The position numbers and the translations under genes were made by a program. This document shows, piece by piece, positions 44,941 through 54,174 of a DNA stretch of 64,000 nt. This DNA is from Dawidia cretensis (lineage in GTDB: Bacteria > Bacteroidota > Bacteroidia > Cytophagales > Cyclobacteriaceae): positions 186,001 to 250,000 of the forward strand of contig NZ_JAHESE010000005.1 in the NCBI RefSeq assembly GCF_018598175.1, in the 5' to 3' direction. Within the stretch, counting starts at the first letter, position 1. Every line of letters begins with the position of its first letter. The notes beneath the pieces are model-generated. The model had not been told where the DNA came from. It searched no databases and was given only the letters and a program-made list of their open reading frames with translations.

Positions 44941-45420
44941 TTAAGGAATTATCAGCTCGGCGTCCTTTAGAATAAAGTTCATGTGGTTGACATCGTTGGT
45001 GTTAAGCACGAGCTTTCCAGAGACCTGCAACACCTGGTCTGTCTTAAAACGCGGAGGTTTGGTACGAAAATGTATTTCAGCAACAGACTCAGGACCTGCC
45101 CCGCCACAGAAAAAACAGGCTGAATAGGGAAACTTAGAAAGAATAATAACGTTCTTCTCCTCGAGGTCCAATGGCATATAATGTCCCTTCAGCAAAACTT
45201 CCTGGTTTTCATACTGTCGCATACGAGCATCGAATGCCGGCACGAGAAAGGATTCGTTGTACTCTTTAAAGAAGCGCTGGGAGTATTTTACCTGACTGAA
45301 TAATGCCCAACCGTTTGTCACAGGTGGCGGAATCTGCCCCAAGGCAACAAAGCCAGCGCTGAAACACAAGAGCACCCCCGTCCATAGCGTTTGCACGCGA
45401 CGCTGAAACCATCTTCCCAT
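44941..45420 (-). CDS. Exported OB-fold-like protein with CxxCGG motif (DUF3299-like)
   Basis: Secreted or membrane-anchored protein, 159 aa. A signal segment runs at about residues 10-29 ([18 protein letters not shown]). The mature part is beta-rich ([66 protein letters not shown]), like an OB-fold of the DUF3299 type. The CFFCGG element could bind metal. It is the first gene of the leftward unit with the COG0523 GTPase, 19 bp apart. Function not known; zinc handling is suggested by context. Confidence 0.75.
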   Translation of the reverse strand: MGRWFQRRVQTLWTGVLLCFSAGFVALGQIPPPVTNGWALFSQVKYSQRFFKEYNESFLVPAFDARMRQYENQEVLLKGHYMPLDLEEKNVIILSKFPYSACFFCGGAGPESVAEIHFRTKPPRFKTDQVLQVSGKLVLNTNDVNHMNFILKDAELIIP

Positions 45421-45444
45421 TCTTCACAAGATTAGAATATATAC

Positions 45445-45484
45445 CGCAACACAGTTGCAAATATATGTGCAACTGTGTTGCAAT
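45445..45484. promoter_or_regulatory. Double Fur/Zur-like operator in the divergent zinc-type promoter
   Basis: Two sites in inverted orientation, GCAACACAGTTGCAA (45446-45460) and TGCAACTGTGTTGCA (45468-45482). Each fits the quasi-palindrome TTGCAAC-N3-GTTGCAA, and together they form a perfect 14-bp inverted repeat. It lies 25 bp upstream of the leftward gene and about 105 bp upstream of the rightward one, so it could serve both. Fur-family (Zur) binding is inferred. Confidence 0.6.
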
Positions 45485-45589
45485 TGCAAAGCCAATCTTA
45501 TATTTTTGTTTTAGATCCTGTTTGCCAGGAGGCCAATAGACGACTGTTTATTGGCCTGGCAGCAGTATGTGTCTCTTTGAGCTAGCTAT

Positions 45590-45976
45590 ATGAAAAATCG
45601 CACGTTAATGCTTACTAGTCTAGTAATAACCGCCTGCAGTGGCGGTCGTGGCAACGATGTTATTATGGAAGAAGCCGCACATATTCATAACGAAACAATG
45701 GCCATCGCGGTTCTCGTAGAGAAGGCAATAAATAACGGCGAAGCAGATTCAATGAACACGATCTCAAATGACTCGATCGTCCACTGGCGACAACTATTTG
45801 AAGCATGGGAAGGAGATGTTGTCGAAGTTCCTGGTAACGAAACACATCACACCCATGCGGGTGGCAACCACCATCATGATCATACGCCACCGGATGTTAC
45901 GCCTGAGCAAATGCTGGAAATACAGAGAACATTAGCAAAGCGTATGTATGATCTCTCTCGACGAATACACCCCTAA
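45590..45976 (+). CDS. Small His-rich lipoprotein
   Basis: A 128-aa lipoprotein not recognised as a known family. Lipobox LVITAC, Cys near residue 17. Residues about 25-70 are helical, and the segment ETHHTHAGGNHHHDH (about 84-98) is a dense His cluster that should bind zinc or another soft divalent metal. A helical tail follows (EQMLEIQRTLAKRMYDLSRRIHP). It is divergent from the exported protein/COG0523 unit across the shared operator. A role as envelope metal buffer or capture protein is inference. Confidence 0.7.
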   Translation: MKNRTLMLTSLVITACSGGRGNDVIMEEAAHIHNETMAIAVLVEKAINNGEADSMNTISNDSIVHWRQLFEAWEGDVVEVPGNETHHTHAGGNHHHDHTPPDVTPEQMLEIQRTLAKRMYDLSRRIHP

Positions 45977-46256
45977 CGGTAACGCCGCATAACGCCCGTG
46001 CGTCCACCAGCACGTCCATCTCCTTATCAAATCGGGCTACCAGGCCAGCTGCATCATCTATGGAACGTCGTTATTTCGACGACCCTACATTCGGGTGGCT
46101 AGAGGAACTTCGGCATCCACCACGTTCTTGTCTTTACCGATGGTTTGAATTCTGCAAGTATCGCTTTCATTCCCGCAAGGTGGTCCCGACGCCGGCCCAC
46201 TACCTTTGAATCATCAAAAGCAGCTGCAGTTATAACACTAAAAACATTCAAAGAAG

Positions 46257-47102
46257 ATGAAAACAAAAGTATGGTTTGTAACAGGAGCCTCGAAAGGACT
46301 GGGGCTAGCGTTAGTGCATGCGTTATTGCATAAAGGATATCAGGTAGCGGCCACATCGCGTAAGCTGGCTGAGCTCAAAGCTGCCGTGCCCGAGGGAAGT
46401 GCGGATGCCTTCCTGCCATTGGAAGTCGACTTGCTAAAAGAAGACATCGTTCGCAAGGCGATCGATGCCACGCGCGCCAAATTTGGTGAGATAGATGTCG
46501 TCGTGAACAACGCCGGCTATGGGTTAGTAGGAGGCCTGGAAGAGCTGACCGACGCCGAGGCACGCACAAACTTTGACGTAAACGTATTTGGCGCATTAAA
46601 CGTCATTCGTCAGGCACTGCCGTACCTGCGTGCGCAACGGTCGGGTCACATCTTTAACATTGCTTCCATTGGCGGCTTTACCGGCAGCTTTCCAGGCTTC
46701 GGCATCTATTGCGCCACCAAGTTTGCCATGCATGGCTTTACAGAGTCGCTCGCCGATGAGATAAAAGAGTTTGGCGTCAAGGCAACGGTGGTATCGCCGG
46801 GGTACTTCCGCACCAACTTCCTGGAGTCTTCGTCGCTGGCGGTGCCGCAGCATCCCATCGAAGCCTATAAGGCCGTGCGCGAAATGCAGACGTTGCATGA
46901 AAGTAGCATCAAAGGAAACCAGGCGGGCGACCCCGTCAAAGCGGCCGAGGTGTTGATCCAGGTAGCCGAGCAGGCCGAGTCGGTACTGCACCTGTTCCTG
47001 GGGCCGGATGCCTATGGCCTGGCCGAAAAGAAGATGGAGCAAGTGAAGAAAGACATGGAGGCCGTTCGTACCCTGGCAACAGCAACAAACCTGGACAAAT
47101 AA
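46257..47102 (+). CDS. SDR family NAD(P)-dependent oxidoreductase
   Basis: Classical SDR of 281 aa: TGASKGLG near residues 9-16, NNAGYG near 83, Ser in NIASIGG near 138 and YCATKFA with Tyr and Lys near 151-155. It is a paralogue of the SDRs at 17457 and 41207. A -7 element TACCTTTG lies at 46201-46208, 48 bp upstream. It ends in a hairpin terminator and appears monocistronic. Substrate unknown. Confidence 0.92.
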   Translation: MKTKVWFVTGASKGLGLALVHALLHKGYQVAATSRKLAELKAAVPEGSADAFLPLEVDLLKEDIVRKAIDATRAKFGEIDVVVNNAGYGLVGGLEELTDAEARTNFDVNVFGALNVIRQALPYLRAQRSGHIFNIASIGGFTGSFPGFGIYCATKFAMHGFTESLADEIKEFGVKATVVSPGYFRTNFLESSSLAVPQHPIEAYKAVREMQTLHESSIKGNQAGDPVKAAEVLIQVAEQAESVLHLFLGPDAYGLAEKKMEQVKKDMEAVRTLATATNLDK

Positions 47103-47112
47103 AATTGTCCGC

Positions 47113-47156
47113 AAGAATCCCCCGTGTGCCGAAGACGGCGCCCGGGGACTTCTTTT
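47113..47156 (+). terminator. Hairpin terminator of the SDR gene
   Basis: Left arm TCCCCCGTGTGCCG (47118-47131) pairs imperfectly with CGGCGCCCGGGGA (47136-47148) around loop AAGA. CTTCTTTT follows. It begins 10 bp after the SDR stop. Confidence 0.7.
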
Positions 47157-47302
47157 ACTCTGCCGCCGATGTACACAATACAGTTATAGCGTTAGCCCCA
47201 CGGCAGACGGCAACCGATTGAAAAATATTTTTGCAGTCCTGTCAAAAGAAGTACAAATCGCCTAATTTAGTGATGCCCCCATTTTTTTAACGGCGCGCCA
47301 CC

Positions 47303-48988
47303 TTGACTAGCAGCAACACCGCAGATCTTGCCAACCTGTACCTCGGGCAACAATATCCACCTGCCACCCATTCTTCTGCCGTGCACGAGAGTACGCGGCA
47401 CTGGTGCCAGAACACCCTATGGGGACAGTTGCTCTTCTTTGTCCGCAAGGTCGCTGCCCGAAGCGCCGGCAACATTCTGAACGCCGACGTATTGCTGGCC
47501 GGCGATAAAGCCGATCTGGTTGCCAACAGCCTGCGGCTGCAGGTACTACAACAAATCTTCGAACCCCTCACCGAAGGACTGGCACTGTTTGCCACCTACG
47601 ACTCTTATCCCACGCCCACCCAGTCCGTACCAGGACACCTGGTGTTTATGGCCATGGCCTACTCCGGCCTTACGCTGGAGCAAATGCAGCAAGCCGGCAT
47701 CGAACAAACCGAACAAGAGTATCTCTCCTTCCTGCAAGCACAACGCGTTGGTGGACTCGGCGGCATACAACACAAAAGCACTTTACTGCGCCAGCCTTTA
47801 GATGCTACCAAAAGTCCTTCGCTCCAGGGCTACCTGTTTGTCAAAAGCCTGCAGGGCATGTTAGCCGACAATAACAAAAAGTTCTGGGACCCCAATATAT
47901 TCCTAAACTTCATCGTCAACTTCTTCTACAACGATATCGGTTGGTTTACCGCAACGCTTCGCCCCAACACCCGCCCGGAACACATTCCGGCTTCCCTTGC
48001 CGAGTACTTCGGCAGTCGAATCGGGCAGCTGCGCATGTTGCCGCCCCACGTCATTGATCAGTTTGAACGAGACGTTACCGACCCCAGCCGTGTCGCTCAC
48101 TGCCTGAACATGTTCACGACCGAAGCAGACCAACAGGCGGGCCTCGCATTGCACCGCGCGTTATATACAGACTTGATCCAGCACGGTGAGTCCGTAACCC
48201 AAAGCCGGTTTTTTCATCGCAAATACTTCCGGCTGTTTAGTCGCGAGGCCTATATTGAAATCACGCGCGAGGACCGGGTACTGGTTTATATACCGATTTC
48301 CCCCGCCGGCAGCGAAATCCACACCCCGGATATAATGGTAGACGGTCAGGACTATCGGCTGGCTATGACGTTGCCCAATCCCGGTAATTACCCACCTATC
48401 AAAGCAAAAGGTGTCCTGCGCAACTACCGGGTTATGCAAGTGCCATTTAACACCTGTGTGATATTCTTAGCCGAAGAAAAATTACTATACAGTCATTTTT
48501 TGGCCAACTGGGAGCTATTAGACGAGAAAGTGTTTCTCGACCACTTCACCCTGGATGGACACAACGACCCTGATAATTCCGGTATCGTTAAAATCGCACT
48601 GGACGTACTGCGCGAGACAGATGCTCCCCTTGCCGCCCTGCACGCGAGCACGCTTAAGAAATTTTCGTTGGAACTGAACGGTCTATACCGCCTCACGTTG
48701 TCGGCCTCATGTGTACCCACTGAGTTGGATCGGGTAAAATCCCTGATGAAAGATCACGGTTTTGACGCTGTGCTCGGCCACGACGAGGTGCTGCTGGATT
48801 TATTAAGCTTTATCAGCCTGGCCAATGCACACAATATATACGACACCTGTGTTATGCAACAATTGGGAAAACGCGTCGGCGTGGTCTTTCGTGAAGAAAC
48901 GTTAGACGAGCTCTGCAAGCGCTTGCAAGATAAAAACATATACCTGATTCGATTTGATTCAGAATATACACTATCGACAGGTGTATAA
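47303..48988 (+). CDS. Large hypothetical protein, probable TTG start
   Basis: A 561-aa protein of unknown function with no signal peptide and no membrane helix. It is mixed alpha/beta, with helical blocks in the first 300 residues (LRLQVLQQIFEPLTEGLALFATYDSYPTPTQSVPG; FLNFIVNFFYNDIGWFTATL) and no motif I can name. An in-frame TAA at 47288 leaves TTG at 47303 as the first plausible start; the next ATG is about 115 codons inside. Either TTG is used or the 5' end has been lost. The codon pattern is continuous with neighbours. It stands alone between an SDR and a T9SS protein gene. Confidence 0.6.
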   Translation: MTSSNTADLANLYLGQQYPPATHSSAVHESTRHWCQNTLWGQLLFFVRKVAARSAGNILNADVLLAGDKADLVANSLRLQVLQQIFEPLTEGLALFATYDSYPTPTQSVPGHLVFMAMAYSGLTLEQMQQAGIEQTEQEYLSFLQAQRVGGLGGIQHKSTLLRQPLDATKSPSLQGYLFVKSLQGMLADNNKKFWDPNIFLNFIVNFFYNDIGWFTATLRPNTRPEHIPASLAEYFGSRIGQLRMLPPHVIDQFERDVTDPSRVAHCLNMFTTEADQQAGLALHRALYTDLIQHGESVTQSRFFHRKYFRLFSREAYIEITREDRVLVYIPISPAGSEIHTPDIMVDGQDYRLAMTLPNPGNYPPIKAKGVLRNYRVMQVPFNTCVIFLAEEKLLYSHFLANWELLDEKVFLDHFTLDGHNDPDNSGIVKIALDVLRETDAPLAALHASTLKKFSLELNGLYRLTLSASCVPTELDRVKSLMKDHGFDAVLGHDEVLLDLLSFISLANAHNIYDTCVMQQLGKRVGVVFREETLDELCKRLQDKNIYLIRFDSEYTLSTGV

Positions 48989-49135
48989 TTGACCGGCGGT
49001 GTTGTATTCTAAAATATTCTTGTTATACTTGAATTACGATCTTTCAAAAAAGTTAGAAGCTATAGGCTATAGGCATTCCGGAGTGCCCCGATAGTTGAAT
49101 TATATTGTTTTATCCATCTTAATCTTAACTTGTGT

Positions 49136-52100
49136 ATGATTTCTTTGTTCATTCGCAGGCGCACGGCGCTATTGTGTCTTTTTATCAGCTATTTTTCGTT
49201 ACTCCGAGCAGCAGCCTACACACCACCGGATATCCGGTCGTTAAATGCTGACAACATCCATTACATGCGGGTCGGCAGTACGGTAGGCATCGATTTAAAC
49301 AGCAATGCCACCGTATTGGCAGGCACCGCTCCGGATTTCAACCGGGCACAGTTGACGGTAATTCTCACACAAGGCCTTCCTGGCGAAGATAGCCTGTCAA
49401 TTCGCCCGACAACTTCAGGTACAGCGCGCATAACATTACAGGGACGCAAAGTGCTTTACAACGGTGTCGTCATTGGCACCTGTCAACCCGCCCTGGACTG
49501 GATCAGCCTGACCGTTCGTTTCAACGAAAAGGCATCGGCGGCCAGTATCACGGCCGTCATACGAAGCCTGGCCTATACCAACTTGAATGCCGTCAATCCT
49601 ATCGTGGCTACGCGCGCCATTCGTGTAGCCATAAGCGATGGTTACGGATCCATCAGCGCCACATCGGTGGTGCGCCTCGACATAGTCGTACTTCGCCCGG
49701 CACCGGTAGCTACAAACGATTATTATCGCATACCCACAGGTCAGACATCGCTCGCCATTCCGGCTCCGGGTGTATTAAGGAATGACTATCACCCTGCCAA
49801 GGGCTCGTTTGAATCAAAGCTCACACGCGATACTCCCATAGGACACGTAATGATCGGGCGCGATGGCAGCGTGCAGTATACACCACAACCCGGATCAACC
49901 GGCACTTACACCGCCACCTACACAACGTGCGATACCTGGGGAGCATGCACGTCGGCTACCATAACCTTCCAGATGGGAGGTGAAAACGAAGCGCCACAGG
50001 CAATACCTGACCACTATTATATTCAAGAGCATCAAGGGCTGTTTATTAAAAACTCAGCCTTGGGTGTACTGGGCAATGACGTCGATCCCAATAGCGGCAC
50101 AAACGTCGTTCATATCGCGACGTTAGTTTCACCACCGGCGCACGGCACGCTGACATTCTATCCCAACGGCACATTCATGTATCATCCCGTTGCAGACTAC
50201 CACGGCACCGACACATTTGTGTATAGAACCTGTGACGCCGAAAACGCGTGCGCCGAAGGCATAGTAACGATTACCATGGCCGATGTCGATTACCCACCTT
50301 CCGCACCCGACATCATTCTCGCTGTCTCCGATACCACCCTGGTGACGGGAGACTTGTTACAAGGCGTACTAAACTATGACAAGGATCGACTACGAGCTTC
50401 AATCCTAACAGAACCCGTCTGGGGTTCATTGGTCCTTACTGGCGACAGCACCTTCTCCTACATCTCGCGTCGCAACCAAGAGGGCATCGAGCGTTTGTTA
50501 TACCAGGTGTGCGACGGAAACATGCAATGTGATACTGCTACATTAGTTATTGTTGTAACGAATAGCAATAACAAACCCGTGGTATCTCTTCCTGTGCTAA
50601 TTTCTGTGCGGGAAGATACCCCTACGCCCCTAAGCGAAATTGTTTTTGCTGACGCCGATGCCGGTAATAGTCCGGTACGAGTGACATTTGAGTCTCTTCC
50701 GACGGGTAGCGCATTCACAGCGACAACCTTGTCGCCCGATTTGTCGATTGTACGTACGGGCACCCGCGTCATTAACATTACAGGTCCAATACTCTCCATC
50801 AACACCTGGCTGAAACAGCAAAATCTGATATATACTCCTGTGAAAGATGCCACGAGCGGCCAGTCAATCCGTGTAACGATCAATGACCTGGGTAACTCAG
50901 GGAGCGGCGGAGCACAGCAAACGGTGGTCAGTAAGTCGGTTGCCGTTATTCCCGTAAATGATGCCCCGATTAACAACCTTCCGGGCAATCAGACAACGAA
51001 AGAAAACGAGCTGCTCACATTTACAGGCACGAGATCCATTCGGGTAAGTGATGTCGACGCAAGTGAACGGAACATCATGGTTACGCTCACCGCTATCCGG
51101 GGAGTACTGGTGACAAGCTCTGGGCCGGGTGAAAATAATGCAGAAGTCTCTACGCTGGTTCTCACAGGCCGGCTGGATAGTATCAACGCAGTGTTGGCAA
51201 CATTGGCTTTCCGGCCATTGAAACCGGGGACTGCTACCCTTACCGTTACAACCAACGACCTGGGCAACGTAGGCGAAGGCGGTCCGCAGACCGCTCTCGG
51301 CACGATTACCATAGCGGTTATAGCCACCCCCGCGGTCGTCACACGCGTAACAGCACTGTCCGCCGATGGGCTTTACAAAGTGGGTGATCGTATCATGCTC
51401 GCCGTACAATTTAATCATGCCGTCTGGGTATCGCGGGCAGCTCCTACACTCGCGTTGGCGATAGGCGAAGGCAGTCAGGCCACCTACCAGGGAGGATCTG
51501 GTACACCACAGTTGCTATTTGATTATACTGTACAGACAGGTGATCTTACTTCCAGGGCGGACTATGTCTCCGCGCAAGCACTATCGCTCAACGGCGCAAT
51601 CATACAAGATTCTCTCGCCACAGACGCCGTCTTAACACTGCCAACGCCGGGAAGCAAGTCTTCCTTGAAGGGCACAAGTCATCTTTCCGTCGATGGAGTA
51701 CTACCGGCACCACCCCAGTTAATCATTCCTGCACACAACAGCAGTATCGAAAATGATGTACTGATGCTGGCTGGTATTTCAGAAGCAGGCTCTCACGTTC
51801 TCATCACCCTGAATGGAAATGTCATAGCAACAGCAATAACAGATGCCGTTGGCGGTTGGGATTATCAGCATGATGCGATACTATATGTCGGGAAACATAC
51901 AATCGCATTGCAGGCCATGGACAGTGCAGGCAACGCCAGTGACCTTTCTCAGCCGACTACTATATTTAAAATCGGGGGAAGCGTTGTAAGCAATGAATCG
52001 GGCGAACATCGTCAAACACCGCGCGCTTATCCTGTTCCTGCCAATGATGTATTATTTATCGATATCGGTGCTCAAAGACAGATGCCGATCGAGCTGCAAG

Positions 52101-52258
52101 TCATTGATAGCCGCGGTATAATACGTACTGACTTTTCCTGGGAACAGCACGAGCATGTTCTCACCGTAGACGTCTCGTCGTTGGGGGGCGGCTTGTATGT
52201 ATTGTTGTTGACGGCGGCGGATGAACAGCACAAAGAAAGAATTCTTATTGTAAAATAA
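49136..52258 (+). CDS. T9SS-exported multidomain surface protein (cadherin/Ig-like repeats)
   Basis: Secreted adhesin-like protein of 1040 aa. After a signal peptide (about 5-28) come beta-sandwich repeats. Two are tandem-95/Big_9-like domains at about 190-385 (GVLGNDVDPNSGT; FMYHPVADYHGTDTFVYRTCD), with a further one to about 475. Three cadherin-like repeats with the DADA(G)xSP or DVDASE calcium patterns follow to about 730, and then Ig-like domains to about 940. The last 80 residues (YPVPANDVLFIDIG; GGLYVLLLTAADEQHKERILIVK) are a type A T9SS sorting domain, cleaved on export. No catalytic domain is seen. Binding partner unknown. Confidence 0.88.
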   Translation: MISLFIRRRTALLCLFISYFSLLRAAAYTPPDIRSLNADNIHYMRVGSTVGIDLNSNATVLAGTAPDFNRAQLTVILTQGLPGEDSLSIRPTTSGTARITLQGRKVLYNGVVIGTCQPALDWISLTVRFNEKASAASITAVIRSLAYTNLNAVNPIVATRAIRVAISDGYGSISATSVVRLDIVVLRPAPVATNDYYRIPTGQTSLAIPAPGVLRNDYHPAKGSFESKLTRDTPIGHVMIGRDGSVQYTPQPGSTGTYTATYTTCDTWGACTSATITFQMGGENEAPQAIPDHYYIQEHQGLFIKNSALGVLGNDVDPNSGTNVVHIATLVSPPAHGTLTFYPNGTFMYHPVADYHGTDTFVYRTCDAENACAEGIVTITMADVDYPPSAPDIILAVSDTTLVTGDLLQGVLNYDKDRLRASILTEPVWGSLVLTGDSTFSYISRRNQEGIERLLYQVCDGNMQCDTATLVIVVTNSNNKPVVSLPVLISVREDTPTPLSEIVFADADAGNSPVRVTFESLPTGSAFTATTLSPDLSIVRTGTRVINITGPILSINTWLKQQNLIYTPVKDATSGQSIRVTINDLGNSGSGGAQQTVVSKSVAVIPVNDAPINNLPGNQTTKENELLTFTGTRSIRVSDVDASERNIMVTLTAIRGVLVTSSGPGENNAEVSTLVLTGRLDSINAVLATLAFRPLKPGTATLTVTTNDLGNVGEGGPQTALGTITIAVIATPAVVTRVTALSADGLYKVGDRIMLAVQFNHAVWVSRAAPTLALAIGEGSQATYQGGSGTPQLLFDYTVQTGDLTSRADYVSAQALSLNGAIIQDSLATDAVLTLPTPGSKSSLKGTSHLSVDGVLPAPPQLIIPAHNSSIENDVLMLAGISEAGSHVLITLNGNVIATAITDAVGGWDYQHDAILYVGKHTIALQAMDSAGNASDLSQPTTIFKIGGSVVSNESGEHRQTPRAYPVPANDVLFIDIGAQRQMPIELQVIDSRGIIRTDFSWEQHEHVLTVDVSSLGGGLYVLLLTAADEQHKERILIVK

Positions 52259-52317
52259 TAGCAGGTATTTAATATGCCTCAATTTTTCTACTTTAGATTT
52301 TTGTATGTAACAATGTT

Positions 52318-54174
52318 ATGAAAGAGGTTAGTAAGTTTAATGGCGAAAGGCAAGCAGGTTCTGATGCCATACAGTATTGGCTCTATAAATTGGATGACAA
52401 TACTGAAAAGTGGAAAGAGTTCTATCAAGAAGGTATCATCGGATTGCCTTTCGATGATCTGGGTGATTTGAAGAAATTTAAATCCAGTCTGGATTTGCGA
52501 GACAAGTATCCCGATCGCCCGCGCTATGAAAAAGAAGCCGGGGCATATTGGGATTTTTATCGCCGTGTCAGGGAAGGGGATGTTGTTGTCGTACGGGGTA
52601 AACGGAGTGTAATTTTAGGCTACGGCTTTGTTACGTCTGAATATCAGTACGAGGATAGACGAGAGGATTACAAACACATACGTAAAGTGAACTGGATTCG
52701 GAAAGGGGAGTGGGAGGTGAAAGAGAGAAGAATGCACTGGTCGCTGATCAATATTACGACAAATAAACCGTTCGTGAATGAAATCCGGGATACGCTCGGT
52801 ATAAATTCAAATGCAAACATACCCGTTGTACTAAAGCAATTTCTGGAGCAGGCCGCGACGAATGATTTGACCCGGGCAGATTATCCCAAAGAGCATAAGG
52901 GATTACGGTTGCAAGTGAGCTTTGGAAAAGGCAATCAGGCCAAAGTACCCTGGATAGCATTTACGGACGAGAACAATACCATTCAAAACGGCATCTTTCC
53001 CATATTTCTGTACTATCGGCATGTAAAAAAAATGGTGCTGGCGTATGGTATAAGTGTTCCAAATGCGTCGCTACAAGCATGGCCCAATACACAAGTCCGG
53101 CCTACCATCGCGTCGTGGTTTAAGGAACATCTGAATGAAACGCCCGACCGGTACGGAAATTCATTGGTGAAAGCCGTGTACGATACCGACAAGCCGTTAG
53201 ACTTCCCGCGAATGAACGTTGATCTTGATAGTCTGATAAGAGAATATAAAGACCTGCCCGACGCGGCTATACTCCATGAGGCGAGTAGCCTATATGAAAT
53301 AGAGCACGAAGACTTAAATCTCCGGGATGAGCTATACAACGAGATTTTTCTGGCAGCAAAACAGATCGAGGATATCGTCCACCTATTAAAACGGAAAAAG
53401 AACCTTATCTTACAAGGTCCTCCGGGTGTGGGCAAGACATTTGTTGCCAAGCGCCTGGCACACTTGCTCACGAGCAACAAGGACAAGCGGTTCGTCGAGA
53501 CCATCCAATTCCACCAGTCCTACAGCTATGAAGATTTTGTGCAGGGCTACCGGCCCATCGGCGCGGGTGGATTTGCGTTAAAGAACGGTGTCTTTTATAA
53601 TTTCTGTTTGCGCGCACAGGAAGACCTTGAAAATGATTACGTCTTCATCATTGACGAGATCAACCGCGGCAATCTCGGCAAGATCTTTGGTGAATTGATG
53701 ATGCTTCTCGAGCACGACAAACGCAGTGAAGAGTTTGCCATTCCGCTCATCTATGCGGCCAACAGCGCCGAGCGATTTTACATTCCCGCCAATGTATATA
53801 TGATCGGAACCATGAACACCGCCGACCGTTCGCTGGCCATGGTAGACTTTGCCCTCCGCCGCCGCTTTGCATTTGTGACGTTGGCGCCGAACTATTCGGA
53901 GAGATTTATTAGGGCACTCCGCGATAACGCGCTGCCGGAAGATTTCATCAGCAACCTAGTACGAAAGCTGGCGGAAGTGAACCAGATGATTGTGACCGAC
54001 CCTAACCTGGGCAGCGGTTTTCAGATCGGCCATGCGTATTTCACAGCGTTAGAGCAGCCTTTGGTGCCAGCATACCGGTCTATCATCGACAATGAGATTA
54101 AACCGTTGTTACAAGAATATTGGTTCGATAACACAGCAAAGCTCACCAGAGCAATCGAGATCCTCGAGTCATGA
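52318..54174 (+). CDS. mcrB: McrB-type GTPase of a type IV restriction system with PUA/EVE-like reader
   Basis: AAA+ motor subunit of McrBC, 618 aa. Residues about 10-145 look like a PUA/EVE-like modified-base reader (WDFYRRVREGDVVVVRGKRSVILGYGFV). Residues about 160-290 form an MrcB_N/DUF3578 domain (LRLQVSFGKGNQAKVPWIAF; GIFPIFLYYRHVKKMVLAYGIS). The GTPase is at about 345-600: Walker A GPPGVGKT, Walker B VFIIDEINRGN and the McrB signature MNTADRSLAMVDFALRRRF. Its stop overlaps the mcrC start by 4 bp. It should translocate on DNA bearing modified bases and activate McrC to cut phage DNA. Confidence 0.93.
   Translation: MKEVSKFNGERQAGSDAIQYWLYKLDDNTEKWKEFYQEGIIGLPFDDLGDLKKFKSSLDLRDKYPDRPRYEKEAGAYWDFYRRVREGDVVVVRGKRSVILGYGFVTSEYQYEDRREDYKHIRKVNWIRKGEWEVKERRMHWSLINITTNKPFVNEIRDTLGINSNANIPVVLKQFLEQAATNDLTRADYPKEHKGLRLQVSFGKGNQAKVPWIAFTDENNTIQNGIFPIFLYYRHVKKMVLAYGISVPNASLQAWPNTQVRPTIASWFKEHLNETPDRYGNSLVKAVYDTDKPLDFPRMNVDLDSLIREYKDLPDAAILHEASSLYEIEHEDLNLRDELYNEIFLAAKQIEDIVHLLKRKKNLILQGPPGVGKTFVAKRLAHLLTSNKDKRFVETIQFHQSYSYEDFVQGYRPIGAGGFALKNGVFYNFCLRAQEDLENDYVFIIDEINRGNLGKIFGELMMLLEHDKRSEEFAIPLIYAANSAERFYIPANVYMIGTMNTADRSLAMVDFALRRRFAFVTLAPNYSERFIRALRDNALPEDFISNLVRKLAEVNQMIVTDPNLGSGFQIGHAYFTALEQPLVPAYRSIIDNEIKPLLQEYWFDNTAKLTRAIEILES

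Noticed and set aside
46066-46082. Small hairpin CGTCG...CGACG downstream of the His-rich lipoprotein
   Set aside because: Five-bp stem, no T-run, about 90 bp from the stop.
47273-47290. ATG at 47273 as start of the 561-aa orphan
   Set aside because: In frame, but followed after five codons by TAA; removing a single T from the T-run leads to a stop in the new frame.
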